From positions 766,001 through 830,000 of the forward strand of contig CACJOM010000001.1 of the NCBI GenBank assembly GCA_902595065.1: a stretch of DNA of 64,000 nucleotides, read 5' to 3'. The stretch's first letter is position 1. Each line of letters opens with the position of its first letter. The translations under genes and the position numbers were made by a program. This document shows positions 29,408-37,391 of this stretch, piece after piece. The DNA is from an uncultured SAR86 cluster bacterium. GTDB lineage: Bacteria > Pseudomonadota > Gammaproteobacteria > Magnimaribacterales > D2472. The notes below the pieces were generated by a model. The model did not search any database. It worked only from the letters and a program-made list of their open reading frames with translations, and was not told the origin of the DNA.

Positions 29408-30733
29408 ATGACTTATTCGGGGGAAATTAATTTTGACGGTTTAATTGGACCGACTCACAACTATGCTGGCTTATCACAAGGTAATTTAGCTTCACAAAAA
29501 CATCTTAACCAAACTTCAAATCCTCAAGCTGCTGCATTGCAGGGACTCGATAAAATGAGGCTCATTATGGATCAAGGGATTCCACAAGGATTTTTCTTGC
29601 CTCATGAGCGCCCACACTTAAAGACTCTTAGAGCTTTTGGATATGGCGGCACAGATGAAGAGGTGATTAATCGAGTAGCTAAACAAAATCCAGCTTTATT
29701 GAAAAATGTTTATTCTGCCTCATCAATGTGGGCTGCCAATGCAGCAACTTTTTCTCCCAGTATTGATAGCTATGATCAAAACATTCATGTAACTCCTGCT
29801 AATTTAAATTCCATGTTTCACCGTTCCATTGAAAATGAATTTACAAAGACTCAATTAGAACTTATGTTTCAGGGAGTTGCTGAGGTGCACGAACCAATTA
29901 AAAACATCTCAGGATATGGTGATGAAGGTGCTGCAAATCATTTGAGAGTGAGTGCTCAGCATCTGAAACCAGGCTTTCAGATTTTTGTCTTTGGAAGCAC
30001 TGCATTTGACGCTCACCACGATATCATTGCTCGTCAAGCAGAAGAAATCTCTCAAGCTGTTTCAACTCAGCATCAACTTGATCCAGATAGAGTGCTGTTT
30101 TTAAAACAAAACGAACAAGCCATTAATTCAGGCAGTTTTCATAATGACATTGTGAGCCTGGCCAACGAAGAGGTTTTTATTTTTCATCAAGAAGCATTTG
30201 CAGATAGAGTTGAATTAGAAAGAGTATTGCACCACCTGAGGGATCATGTAAAAGGCTTTTATCCCATTGAAATTCTCTCAGAAGATATTTCTCTCGATGA
30301 TCTTGTATCAAGTTATTTGCTTAACTCACAATTAATTACCGTTAAGAATAATGAGATGATGATGTTGCTACCAGAAGAAGTTCAAAATCATCCTAACTGT
30401 ATGCGATGGCTAGATGAAATTAAATCTTCCTCACCCATCAAGCACATTGAATTTGTTGATATTCGACAAAGCATGATGAATGGAGGAGGGCCAGCCTGCT
30501 TAAGATTTAAAACTGTGGTTAATAATGATGAGTTTGACAAGATCAATGAAAAATTTTTGTTAAGCTCAAAAAAACTTATGGATTTGAGAGCTTTGGTTAG
30601 CAAGCATTACAGGGATCAACTCAACCCAGAAGATTTATTAGATATAAATTTAATGCAAGAGTCTTATGCATTTTTAGATGAATTGACTCAATTGTTAGAT
30701 TTAGGCTCTATCTACAATTTCCAAAAAAATTAA
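29408..30733 (+). CDS. astB: N-succinylarginine dihydrolase
   Basis: AstB hydrolyses N2-succinylarginine to succinylornithine, CO2 and two ammonia, the second AST step. The N-terminal FDGLIGPTHNYAGLSQGNLAS, SSMWAANAATFSPS, HVTPANLNSMFHRS and the late QSMMNGGGPACLRF, with its cysteine, are hallmarks of this amidinotransferase-fold family. The length is 441 residues (447 in E. coli). Together with astA and astD it shows the cell can use arginine as a nitrogen source. Confidence 0.94.
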   Translation: MTYSGEINFDGLIGPTHNYAGLSQGNLASQKHLNQTSNPQAAALQGLDKMRLIMDQGIPQGFFLPHERPHLKTLRAFGYGGTDEEVINRVAKQNPALLKNVYSASSMWAANAATFSPSIDSYDQNIHVTPANLNSMFHRSIENEFTKTQLELMFQGVAEVHEPIKNISGYGDEGAANHLRVSAQHLKPGFQIFVFGSTAFDAHHDIIARQAEEISQAVSTQHQLDPDRVLFLKQNEQAINSGSFHNDIVSLANEEVFIFHQEAFADRVELERVLHHLRDHVKGFYPIEILSEDISLDDLVSSYLLNSQLITVKNNEMMMLLPEEVQNHPNCMRWLDEIKSSSPIKHIEFVDIRQSMMNGGGPACLRFKTVVNNDEFDKINEKFLLSSKKLMDLRALVSKHYRDQLNPEDLLDINLMQESYAFLDELTQLLDLGSIYNFQKN

Positions 30734-30753
30734 ATATAGATTAAGGTATTGCC

Positions 30754-31614
30754 ATGCTATGGAGTCACCTTGAGTTTTTTCTTGCAACTGCCCGTCATGG
30801 CACACTTAGTGCCGCAGCCAAAGAACTAGATGTTAATCATACAACTGTTGCGAGAAGAATCTTAGCTTTGGAAAAAGAGTTGCAAGTTAAGCTATTTAAG
30901 AGAAAAAATACCGGCTACATCCTTTCTGAACATGGAATAAGTCTGCTTGAGGAAGTTAGGCAGATTGAGGAGATGGTTAATCAAACCAAATCTAAATTTA
31001 TTTCTACTCCGGAAAATATTGTTGGAAAACTCTCCATAGCTAGAACAACAGATTCCAATAAATTCAACTTGTTATTAAAAAAGTTTCAAGATGCATTTCC
31101 AAACATAGAGCTTTCAAGTTATGTCGGAACATCTGAATCTCAAATTAAATCCTATGAAGCAGACATCTCTATATTAACCACTCGCTATCCACCTCAAGAC
31201 ATGGTTGCAAAAAAAATTGGTACAACTGAAATGCATATATACGGATCAAAGGAGTACCTTAAGGGTAAAAACATTAAAGATCTTGAATCTCTTGATTGGT
31301 TATCTTTTCGCAATGATTCTGTAAGACCAAATACTTTTGATCTCATAAGAAGATCTGTTAAAAATCCAAACATTAAATTTGCTTCGGATTCTTACATTGA
31401 AATTTTAGGTTTGGCGCTTGAGGGATGTGGAGTAGCCTTTTTAGCTGACTTAGACATGGAAGGTATAAACAATATGCAAATGATCGCTCCTCAAAAACAT
31501 TTCCAAGAAGTTCATATTTGGTTAGTGTTTCATCCAGATCTTGTAAACAATCTTAGAGTGCAAGCATTTAAAAACTTTTTTGTAGAACAGGCCCATCTTG
31601 TTGGCTTTAAATGA
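30754..31614 (+). CDS. LysR-family transcriptional regulator
   Basis: The N-terminal winged helix-turn-helix (about residues 18-37: TLSAAAKELDVNHTTVARRI) is typical of LysR proteins and is followed by a linker helix and a periplasmic-binding-like effector domain, 286 residues in all. It lies 20 nt after astB, so it may be co-transcribed with the AST genes. It also lies directly before the palindrome-flanked dioxygenase gene, so either could be its target. LysR proteins usually activate a neighbouring operon in response to a pathway metabolite; the ligand is unknown. Confidence 0.88.
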   Translation: MLWSHLEFFLATARHGTLSAAAKELDVNHTTVARRILALEKELQVKLFKRKNTGYILSEHGISLLEEVRQIEEMVNQTKSKFISTPENIVGKLSIARTTDSNKFNLLLKKFQDAFPNIELSSYVGTSESQIKSYEADISILTTRYPPQDMVAKKIGTTEMHIYGSKEYLKGKNIKDLESLDWLSFRNDSVRPNTFDLIRRSVKNPNIKFASDSYIEILGLALEGCGVAFLADLDMEGINNMQMIAPQKHFQEVHIWLVFHPDLVNNLRVQAFKNFFVEQAHLVGFK

Positions 31615-31630
31615 TATAAATAGTAGTTGT

Positions 31631-31648
31631 TTGTGCAAATTTGCACAA
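31631..31648. promoter_or_regulatory. Perfect 18-bp palindrome, copy 1 (operator candidate)
   Basis: TTGTGCAAATTTGCACAA reads the same on both strands. Its centre lies about 80 nt before the start of the dioxygenase gene and the predicted transcript start, a place suited to an activator. An identical copy lies at 32776-32793. Confidence 0.65.
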
Positions 31649-31685
31649 TTGAATACTAGATTCACTTTAGTTGTTTTCTGTATTT

Positions 31686-31714
31686 TTGTTTTAGACTAAA
31701 TTTTCATATATAAA
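31686..31714 (+). promoter_or_regulatory. Promoter of the TauD-like gene (leaderless type)
   Basis: TTGTTT (31686-31691) and TATAAA (31709-31714) are 17 nt apart. The -10 box ends 6 nt before the ATG at 31720, so the transcript should begin at or next to the start codon. There is no ribosome site. Confidence 0.5.
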
Positions 31715-31719
31715 ATTTT

Positions 31720-32730
31720 ATGGAATTTGTTGAATACCAAACGTCATCTGCTTGGAAGTCAAAAGACTTTGATGATTCATCATGGATAGATATTCTTTCA
31801 AATGATCAAAGAGAAGAGTTGTTAATGCTCGCAAAATCTCTTCCCGACAATGAAGACGAGTGGCTCAATATTTCCAAAGATGATCTGGCTTTCAATTTTC
31901 TTACACCATTATTTATACAAACTAATAAAGAGCTTGATGCGGGAAGAGGTTTTGTTTTACTAAGGGAGCTAGGTATATCTGAAAATGATGAGGATTTAGC
32001 CTATAGGGTGAATTGGATTTTAGCTTTAGGGTTGGGCGATGTTATAGCTCAAAATGCAAATGGAGAGGTCATAGGTGCTGTTCAAGCGGTAGTTCAGGCT
32101 GATGATAACGGTGCAAATACCAGAGGATATGTTTCAAATGCAGAGTTAAGATTTCACTGTGACGGAGGCGATGTTGCTAGCTTGGTTTGTGTGCGTCAAG
32201 CTCCAGAGGGTGGAGTTAGCTCATTGGTAAGCATGATTTCAATCCATAATACTATTCTTAGAGAATGTCCTGAACATTTAGAGACCTTATATAAAGGCTT
32301 TCATATATATGGTAGAAAAGAAGGCGATATGGACAGTTCAATCTCTCCATTAATACCAACTTTTATGCCCAAAAAAGATCATTTGCTGGGTTTTATAAAC
32401 TTGAGATTAATGGAGCTCCCATATGAAACTCAAGGCGAGCCTATGCCAGCCGAAAAGCGAGCAGCATTAAATGCTATCGAAGAGATAGCTGAGCGCCCTG
32501 AATACAAATTGCAATTTAAATTACAACCTGGTGATATGCTGCTTGTTCAAAACTATACATGCATGCATAAAAGATCTGGATTCATTGATCATCCTGATCC
32601 AAAAAAATCAAGACTCATGCTTCGCCTTTGGTACAACATAAGAGGTGGGCGAGGAGAAGCTATTCAAGCTCCTGAAAAGCGTGCTGGCTATTTTAATAAA
32701 TCGCCATATGTAATTAGACATAAATCATGA
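31720..32730 (+). CDS. TauD/TfdA-family Fe(II)/2-oxoglutarate dioxygenase
   Basis: The 336-residue protein has the iron-binding facial triad of the TauD superfamily: His146 and Asp148 in RFHCDGGD and the distal His283 in NYTCMHKRSGF, with 2-oxoglutarate-binding arginines in the following SRLMLRLWYN. Such enzymes hydroxylate a substrate, often to release sulfite, an amine or another group. The substrate is unknown. Copies of one palindrome lie upstream of this gene and of the next, a TonB-dependent receptor, so uptake and oxidation of one compound may be co-regulated. Confidence 0.8.
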   Translation: MEFVEYQTSSAWKSKDFDDSSWIDILSNDQREELLMLAKSLPDNEDEWLNISKDDLAFNFLTPLFIQTNKELDAGRGFVLLRELGISENDEDLAYRVNWILALGLGDVIAQNANGEVIGAVQAVVQADDNGANTRGYVSNAELRFHCDGGDVASLVCVRQAPEGGVSSLVSMISIHNTILRECPEHLETLYKGFHIYGRKEGDMDSSISPLIPTFMPKKDHLLGFINLRLMELPYETQGEPMPAEKRAALNAIEEIAERPEYKLQFKLQPGDMLLVQNYTCMHKRSGFIDHPDPKKSRLMLRLWYNIRGGRGEAIQAPEKRAGYFNKSPYVIRHKS

Positions 32731-32775
32731 ACGCCTCAGACGCTCTAATAAAAACCTTGATAAACAATGGTCTTA

Positions 32776-32793
32776 TTGTGCAAATTTGCACAA
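32776..32793. promoter_or_regulatory. Perfect 18-bp palindrome, copy 2 (operator candidate)
   Basis: This is identical to the site at 31631-31648, extended by one more symmetrical A/T pair on each side (32775, 32794). It sits in the 142-nt gap between the dioxygenase and the TonB-dependent receptor, centred 88 nt before the receptor ATG. The remainder of the gap is AT-rich with no clear core promoter. Confidence 0.65.
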
Positions 32794-32872
32794 TTATTAT
32801 TTTTTAATATATCTTTATGCAGATTTATAGGTATGCAATTATCTATCTATTCTATTTTCATATGGGGGAGAT

Positions 32873-35209
32873 ATGATTAAATTCGATATTGCTAAATTTT
32901 TTTTGGTTGCAACCTTTTCTTTACCTGCAATAGCCTTTGCTCAAGATAGCGGAATTGAGGAAGTGGTTGTAACTTCTACTAAACAGGAAAAGAGCGTTCA
33001 AGATGTTCCAGCTATTGTCACTGCCTTGACTTCAACTGATATTGAGCAATCAAGCATTGAGAATATGTACGATATTGCTGCCAATATTCCAACTTTAAGG
33101 ATTGATACAAACATTAGCCCGATGGCAACCGTCATTAGAATACGTGGCATAGGTTCTGCTGGAAATGACCCAGCCCTTGAACCTGGTGTAGCAATTTATG
33201 TGGACGGAGTCTATCTACCGAAATCTGGTTTGGGCCTTACTGATATTCATGACATCGAGAGAGTAGAGGTAATGCAAGGACCCCAGGGCACCCTTTATGG
33301 TAAAAATGCAACCGCTGGTGTAATTAACGTATTAACAAAAGCTCCAAACCTAGATGAATCATCTGGGTACTTAGAGATCCAAGAGGCTGATTTTAATTCT
33401 CAGAGAGTGCAAGCTGCAGTCAATATGCCCTTAAGTGAAAATTCAGCAATACGCGCATCATTTGCATCTCACGAAAGCGATGGTTTTATGCAAAATACTA
33501 GACTTGGTATTAATTCTATGGGATCAGATGATACCAACATTACTTTGCGATATTTTTCACAAATTTCAGATAAGCTTTCAGCAGACTTCAAGTTTACTTC
33601 TCTTGAAAAGAGCTTTCCAACAGGTGTAGATTCTAGACAAAATAATGGTGTAATTAATGCTGGTTATGCTGCTTTTGGTATTGCTCCACTTCCTGATAAT
33701 GACCGTGACTTAATTCACCATGCTGATTATGAACCAACCTTCGACCTTGAGAATGACTTACTGAGTTTAAAATTTGAATATGAATTGGATAATGGAGTCT
33801 TCACATCTATAACAGCTCTAAATGATTACGATACTAGTGGAGCGATTGATCTTGATTACACAGGATTAGACTTACTAAGAGCTTATCAAGTTTGGAAAGG
33901 AGAAGATTTTTCTCAAGAATTTAGATTTAACTCTGATCTAATTGATGGGCGTGAGTCAATGATTGGATTTTTCTATCAAGATAATGATTTTCACTATGAC
34001 TCACCCGGATTAGTATCAGTTGGTAGTCAGTTCAGTCCTTTAATTGGTTCGCTGGCTCAAAACGCGGCTGCTGGTGCAGCGCAAGTGGGCGCAATGTTGC
34101 AGGGAGCAGTTGCTGCAGGTCAACCGGTGCCTGTTATTCTTATGCTGCAACAACAACTTGCTGCAGCTTCGGCACAAGCACAGCAATTAGGTGGTTTAAA
34201 TGCAGTATTAAAGAGTGGTGATTCGATTGATGCTAGTCATATTTTAAATACAAAATCTTGGGCATTTTTTGGTCAAACTACCTGGCATCATAGTGACACA
34301 TTGAGAAGTACACTTGGTTTAAGATATGGAACTGAGGAAAAAACTGCCGATCTGTATGCCGTTCATAACACACTATCTCCTCTTGTAAATGCAGGACTGG
34401 CACCATGGCCGGCTGCAGGATTTCATGGCGCCATTGATGCCAATTTCGATAGAGAAGATACAGCTGTTACATGGAGTGCGAGTATTCAAAAAGATCTTTC
34501 TGATCAGGTTTCTGCTTATGCAAGCGCCGGAACAGCATTCAAATCTGGTGGATTTAACACATCAGGAGGAGCTAACAAGTCAGAAAGAGAATTTAAAGAG
34601 GAAGAGTCCACAAGTTGGGAGTTTGGAATTAGGGCGTCTCTTGCTGAGAATAAATTAATTTTCAATGCAACTTACTTTAATAGTGAGACAGTAAACCGAC
34701 AAATTGTTAGACAATTACCAAGCGGTGTTGGAACCATTGTTGAAAACGCTGAAGGAGATAATGAAAGAAATGGAGTTGAGGTTAATGTTAGAGCAATGCT
34801 GCATCCAACGCTAACCATTAATCTAGGCTTAATGAGACTAGATGATGGAGGTGACCATGGGGCAATAGGAGGTATGAGAAGAGTCGGTGATGAGGGCAGA
34901 AATGCATCTATTATTCATGCTTTACCAATTGCTAATGGTCGTTACTACACCAGAGTTGATTATGCTTATGAGAGCGAACATGAAAATACTACTCAAGCAG
35001 GCGCAGAACCAAAAGTTGATCGCAAAAATATAAACGCAAGAATTGGATGGAGCAATGATACATGGGACATTGCATATTTTGTAAGAAACATGACTGATGA
35101 AGATACACCAGTTCTCGTTCAAGCTCCTAACTCGTTATTAGGAGGCACTCAGGGAATCCATCCTGCATTCCCAAAAGCTTTAGGCTTTATGGTTAGATAC
35201 AATTTCTAA
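32873..35209 (+). CDS. TonB-dependent outer membrane receptor
   Basis: A signal peptide ends near AFA at residue 23, and a TonB-box-like EEVVVTS follows at about 29-35. The plug domain (about 41-150) carries RIRGIGSAGNDPALEPGVAIYVDGVY and EVMQGPQGTLYGKNATAGVINVLTK. The rest is a 22-strand barrel ending in RYNF with a terminal Phe. Total length is 778 residues. An Ala/Gln-rich segment at about 397-452 is unusual for a barrel loop. A strong GGGGGAG ribosome site precedes the ATG and a terminator follows. The cargo is unknown; similar receptors import large organic molecules or iron complexes. Confidence 0.93.
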   Translation: MIKFDIAKFFLVATFSLPAIAFAQDSGIEEVVVTSTKQEKSVQDVPAIVTALTSTDIEQSSIENMYDIAANIPTLRIDTNISPMATVIRIRGIGSAGNDPALEPGVAIYVDGVYLPKSGLGLTDIHDIERVEVMQGPQGTLYGKNATAGVINVLTKAPNLDESSGYLEIQEADFNSQRVQAAVNMPLSENSAIRASFASHESDGFMQNTRLGINSMGSDDTNITLRYFSQISDKLSADFKFTSLEKSFPTGVDSRQNNGVINAGYAAFGIAPLPDNDRDLIHHADYEPTFDLENDLLSLKFEYELDNGVFTSITALNDYDTSGAIDLDYTGLDLLRAYQVWKGEDFSQEFRFNSDLIDGRESMIGFFYQDNDFHYDSPGLVSVGSQFSPLIGSLAQNAAAGAAQVGAMLQGAVAAGQPVPVILMLQQQLAAASAQAQQLGGLNAVLKSGDSIDASHILNTKSWAFFGQTTWHHSDTLRSTLGLRYGTEEKTADLYAVHNTLSPLVNAGLAPWPAAGFHGAIDANFDREDTAVTWSASIQKDLSDQVSAYASAGTAFKSGGFNTSGGANKSEREFKEEESTSWEFGIRASLAENKLIFNATYFNSETVNRQIVRQLPSGVGTIVENAEGDNERNGVEVNVRAMLHPTLTINLGLMRLDDGGDHGAIGGMRRVGDEGRNASIIHALPIANGRYYTRVDYAYESEHENTTQAGAEPKVDRKNINARIGWSNDTWDIAYFVRNMTDEDTPVLVQAPNSLLGGTQGIHPAFPKALGFMVRYNF

Positions 35210-35280
35210 ACTTGATTTCATGGATTTTAGATGCGAGATTCTTCCCCTCAACTAGTTTCTTAAAGTCATCAAGAATCCTT

Positions 35281-35311
35281 AAATGGCCTCTAAACAAGAG
35301 GCCATTTTTTT
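35281..35311 (+). terminator. Rho-independent terminator after the TonB-dependent receptor
   Basis: An 11-bp hairpin stem (35281-35291 with 35297-35307, core ATGGCCTCT/AGAGGCCAT, loop AAACA) runs into a row of seven T (35305-35311). It lies 72 nt after the receptor stop and just before the next gene. Confidence 0.9.
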
Positions 35312-35323
35312 GAAAGTTTTATT

Positions 35324-35329
35324 TATAAT
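35324..35329 (+). promoter_or_regulatory. Possible -10 box at the start of the VTT gene
   Basis: TATAAT lies 3 nt before the ATG at 35333 and directly after the terminator. If used as a -10 box, transcription would begin just inside the predicted start codon, so either the real -10 is slightly upstream (TTTATA at 35322-35327) or the start codon lies further in. Confidence 0.3.
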
Positions 35330-35332
35330 TAT

Positions 35333-36022
35333 ATGAATAAAATCCAAACATCCATACTAATCATCGTGATTATCTGTATGGCATACTTGTTAGGATTTTT
35401 TTTCCAAAACAGTTTTGACATTTCATTTGAGCTCGAAAGTATGCAAAGCCTTCGCGACTGGATCAATGAACAAGGGTGGTATGCAGAAATAATTTTTTTT
35501 CTTATTGTTACTTTTAGAATTTTTATTGGTCTGTCGTCGCACACAGTTTTGATAATTGGTGGCTTGGCATTTGGGATGATTGGGGGAACCATTTTAGGAG
35601 CCATGGGATTGGTTTGCTCTGCATTTATACAATTTTACGTAGCTAAAAAATTAGGCGGTGACTGGGTTAAGCAAAAAATTACCTCAAGGTTCAATGAATT
35701 TAAAGAAAAAATAAATTTTTATGGCGCATTACCAATATTTTTGATTACAGCTCACCCTTTAGGACCTCAAACACCTCTAAATTTAGCAGCAGGTGTGCTT
35801 AAAGTGCCTGTTTTTAGTTTTTTTGTTGCAATTCTTCTTGCAACGCCAATCAGAGCAGCATTTTATTCAATATTTGGAGGAGCGGTTTTGACCATGAGTT
35901 TTCAAGATATTTTCATAATTACTTTAGGTCTTTTATTAATTGCACTTTTACCTTTTTTACTTCCAAGCTTTAGGCATGCTGCTTTCAATATGAGAGTTAA
36001 GAACAAGAATAGGGAGACTTAA
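35333..36022 (+). CDS. TVP38/TMEM64 (VTT-domain) membrane protein
   Basis: The 229-residue protein has an N-terminal membrane helix and a VTT domain: FLIVTFRIFIGLSSHTVLIIGGLAFGMIGGTILGAMG, then a charged loop, then ITAHPLGPQTPLNLAAGVLKVPVFSFFVAILLATPIRAAF. DedA/VTT proteins are inner-membrane transporters or scramblases of lipid-type substrates; no specific function can be given. The start is uncertain because of the -10 box so close to it; the next in-frame ATG is codon 16. The next gene begins directly at its stop. Confidence 0.8.
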   Translation: MNKIQTSILIIVIICMAYLLGFFFQNSFDISFELESMQSLRDWINEQGWYAEIIFFLIVTFRIFIGLSSHTVLIIGGLAFGMIGGTILGAMGLVCSAFIQFYVAKKLGGDWVKQKITSRFNEFKEKINFYGALPIFLITAHPLGPQTPLNLAAGVLKVPVFSFFVAILLATPIRAAFYSIFGGAVLTMSFQDIFIITLGLLLIALLPFLLPSFRHAAFNMRVKNKNRET

Positions 36023-37267
36023 ATGGTTAGGTTAAAAGATTTACCAGATTATGAACAAGAGCACTTAATGAGCAAATTGCTTCCTCCATTAGGTCCTTTG
36101 CCTTGGATTAAACCCAAAAAGAATCTAAATGAAATGAAAATTGCCATTCTTACTACTGCAGGCCTAAATTATCGTAATGAGGATAATTTTAACTTTACAG
36201 ATGCAAGTTTCAGAGCCATTCCCATTGAAACAGAAAGCAAAAATTTATTAATGACACATAGTTCTGTTAACTTTGATCGAAGTGGATTTCAAGAAGATTT
36301 AAATGTTGTATTTCCCATTGAACGATTCAAGGAGTTAGTGGATGAGGGTTTTATTGGCTCTATAGCCTCTATTAACTATAGCTTTATGGGTGCAGGTCTT
36401 CTACCGGATGCTTATGAGCACTCAGTTAGATCATTGGCAAAAATTTTAAAACAAGATAATGTCGATGCTGTTTTTATGCTGCCAGTATGTCCAAATTGCT
36501 CAAGGTCAGTCTGTGGAATATCTTATTATTTGGAATCTGAAGGAATCCAAACAACAGGCATAACTCTGGTGAAAGAAATCGCTCAATCAATGAAACCGCC
36601 AAGACTTCTCTGGGTTAGCTTCCCTTTAGGTAGGCCTTTAGGAAAACCTAATGATGACAAGTTTCAAAAAAAAGTAATTAGGCAATCTTTGGAATTACTT
36701 AATAAAAACAAAGGTCCAATTCTTGAGGATTGTCCATTGGAGTTAGATGATAATAATATTCCTCCACCAGCATGCCCAATAAGTTTTGATAAGCAAGTAG
36801 ATGGTGATTCATGGTATGCAAGGCTAAATTCTGAGGTCTCCTCGATGATGACTTGGTATGATTTGAGTCTGAAAAGGCGAAATAGAACTACGGTAGGCGC
36901 CTCTAAATCGACCATAAGGACAATTGTAAAAGGTCTTACAGTTTGGATTGATGATCAGGCAACTTCTATTCCAGAAGATCTAGTTTGGTTAAAGCTTGCT
37001 CTTGAGGATTTAAAAGCGTTCTATGGAGAATCTTTGACTGCACAACCAGGAAATTACAAAGCAGGTTATGTAGAAAATATTATTTATAATGAAACAGTTT
37101 TAGGAGAAATAATTTCATATTATTTTAATCTTTTTGAGTCTAATCCTAAAACGCTGCGTTTTGCTAGATCCATTGCGTCAAGAGCGCAAGTCAAAAGATC
37201 TACTGGAAGTTGGGCAGTTGATAAAATGGGTGAAATTATAAAATCCAAACCTAACGATCAACAGTAA
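36023..37267 (+). CDS. GrdB-like (glycine/sarcosine/betaine reductase component B family) protein with Cys motif
   Basis: The 414-residue protein resembles the family of GrdB-like proteins found in aerobic proteobacteria: TTAGLNYRNED, THSSVNFDRSGFQEDLNVVFPIERFKELVDEG and IGSIASINYSFMGAG (residues 44-125). LPVCPNCSRSVCG (Cys156, Cys159, Cys164) stands where, as I recall, some relatives carry selenocysteine. The clostridial enzymes work in anaerobic Stickland fermentation with partner subunits that are not seen here, so the function must differ. It follows the VTT gene with no gap. The C-terminal third is unfamiliar. Confidence 0.65.
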   Translation: MVRLKDLPDYEQEHLMSKLLPPLGPLPWIKPKKNLNEMKIAILTTAGLNYRNEDNFNFTDASFRAIPIETESKNLLMTHSSVNFDRSGFQEDLNVVFPIERFKELVDEGFIGSIASINYSFMGAGLLPDAYEHSVRSLAKILKQDNVDAVFMLPVCPNCSRSVCGISYYLESEGIQTTGITLVKEIAQSMKPPRLLWVSFPLGRPLGKPNDDKFQKKVIRQSLELLNKNKGPILEDCPLELDDNNIPPPACPISFDKQVDGDSWYARLNSEVSSMMTWYDLSLKRRNRTTVGASKSTIRTIVKGLTVWIDDQATSIPEDLVWLKLALEDLKAFYGESLTAQPGNYKAGYVENIIYNETVLGEIISYYFNLFESNPKTLRFARSIASRAQVKRSTGSWAVDKMGEIIKSKPNDQQ

Positions 37268-37391
37268 GCTCTAAAAATAATTACTTTATAAGTTTTTAGA
37301 GAGTAAAGATTTTTTAATGATGCTGTTATTTGATAGAATCCATTAATCGCTTTTGATCCAATAAGAAGGTTTTATATTTAGGGGAAGAGAA

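Noticed and set aside
31631-31648. Palindrome read as a standard LysR T-N11-A box
   Set aside because: The 18-bp even palindrome has no T and A at the required 12-nt offset, so the LysR link rests on position only.
36023-37267. Glycine/betaine reductase of Stickland fermentation
   Set aside because: No GrdA, GrdC or thioredoxin partner genes are nearby and the surrounding genes look aerobic.
37269-37301. Hairpin CTCTAAAAA / TTTTTAGAG after the GrdB-like gene, possible terminator
   Set aside because: The stem is nearly all A and T with a 15-nt loop and no T-tract directly after it; it is too weak to call.
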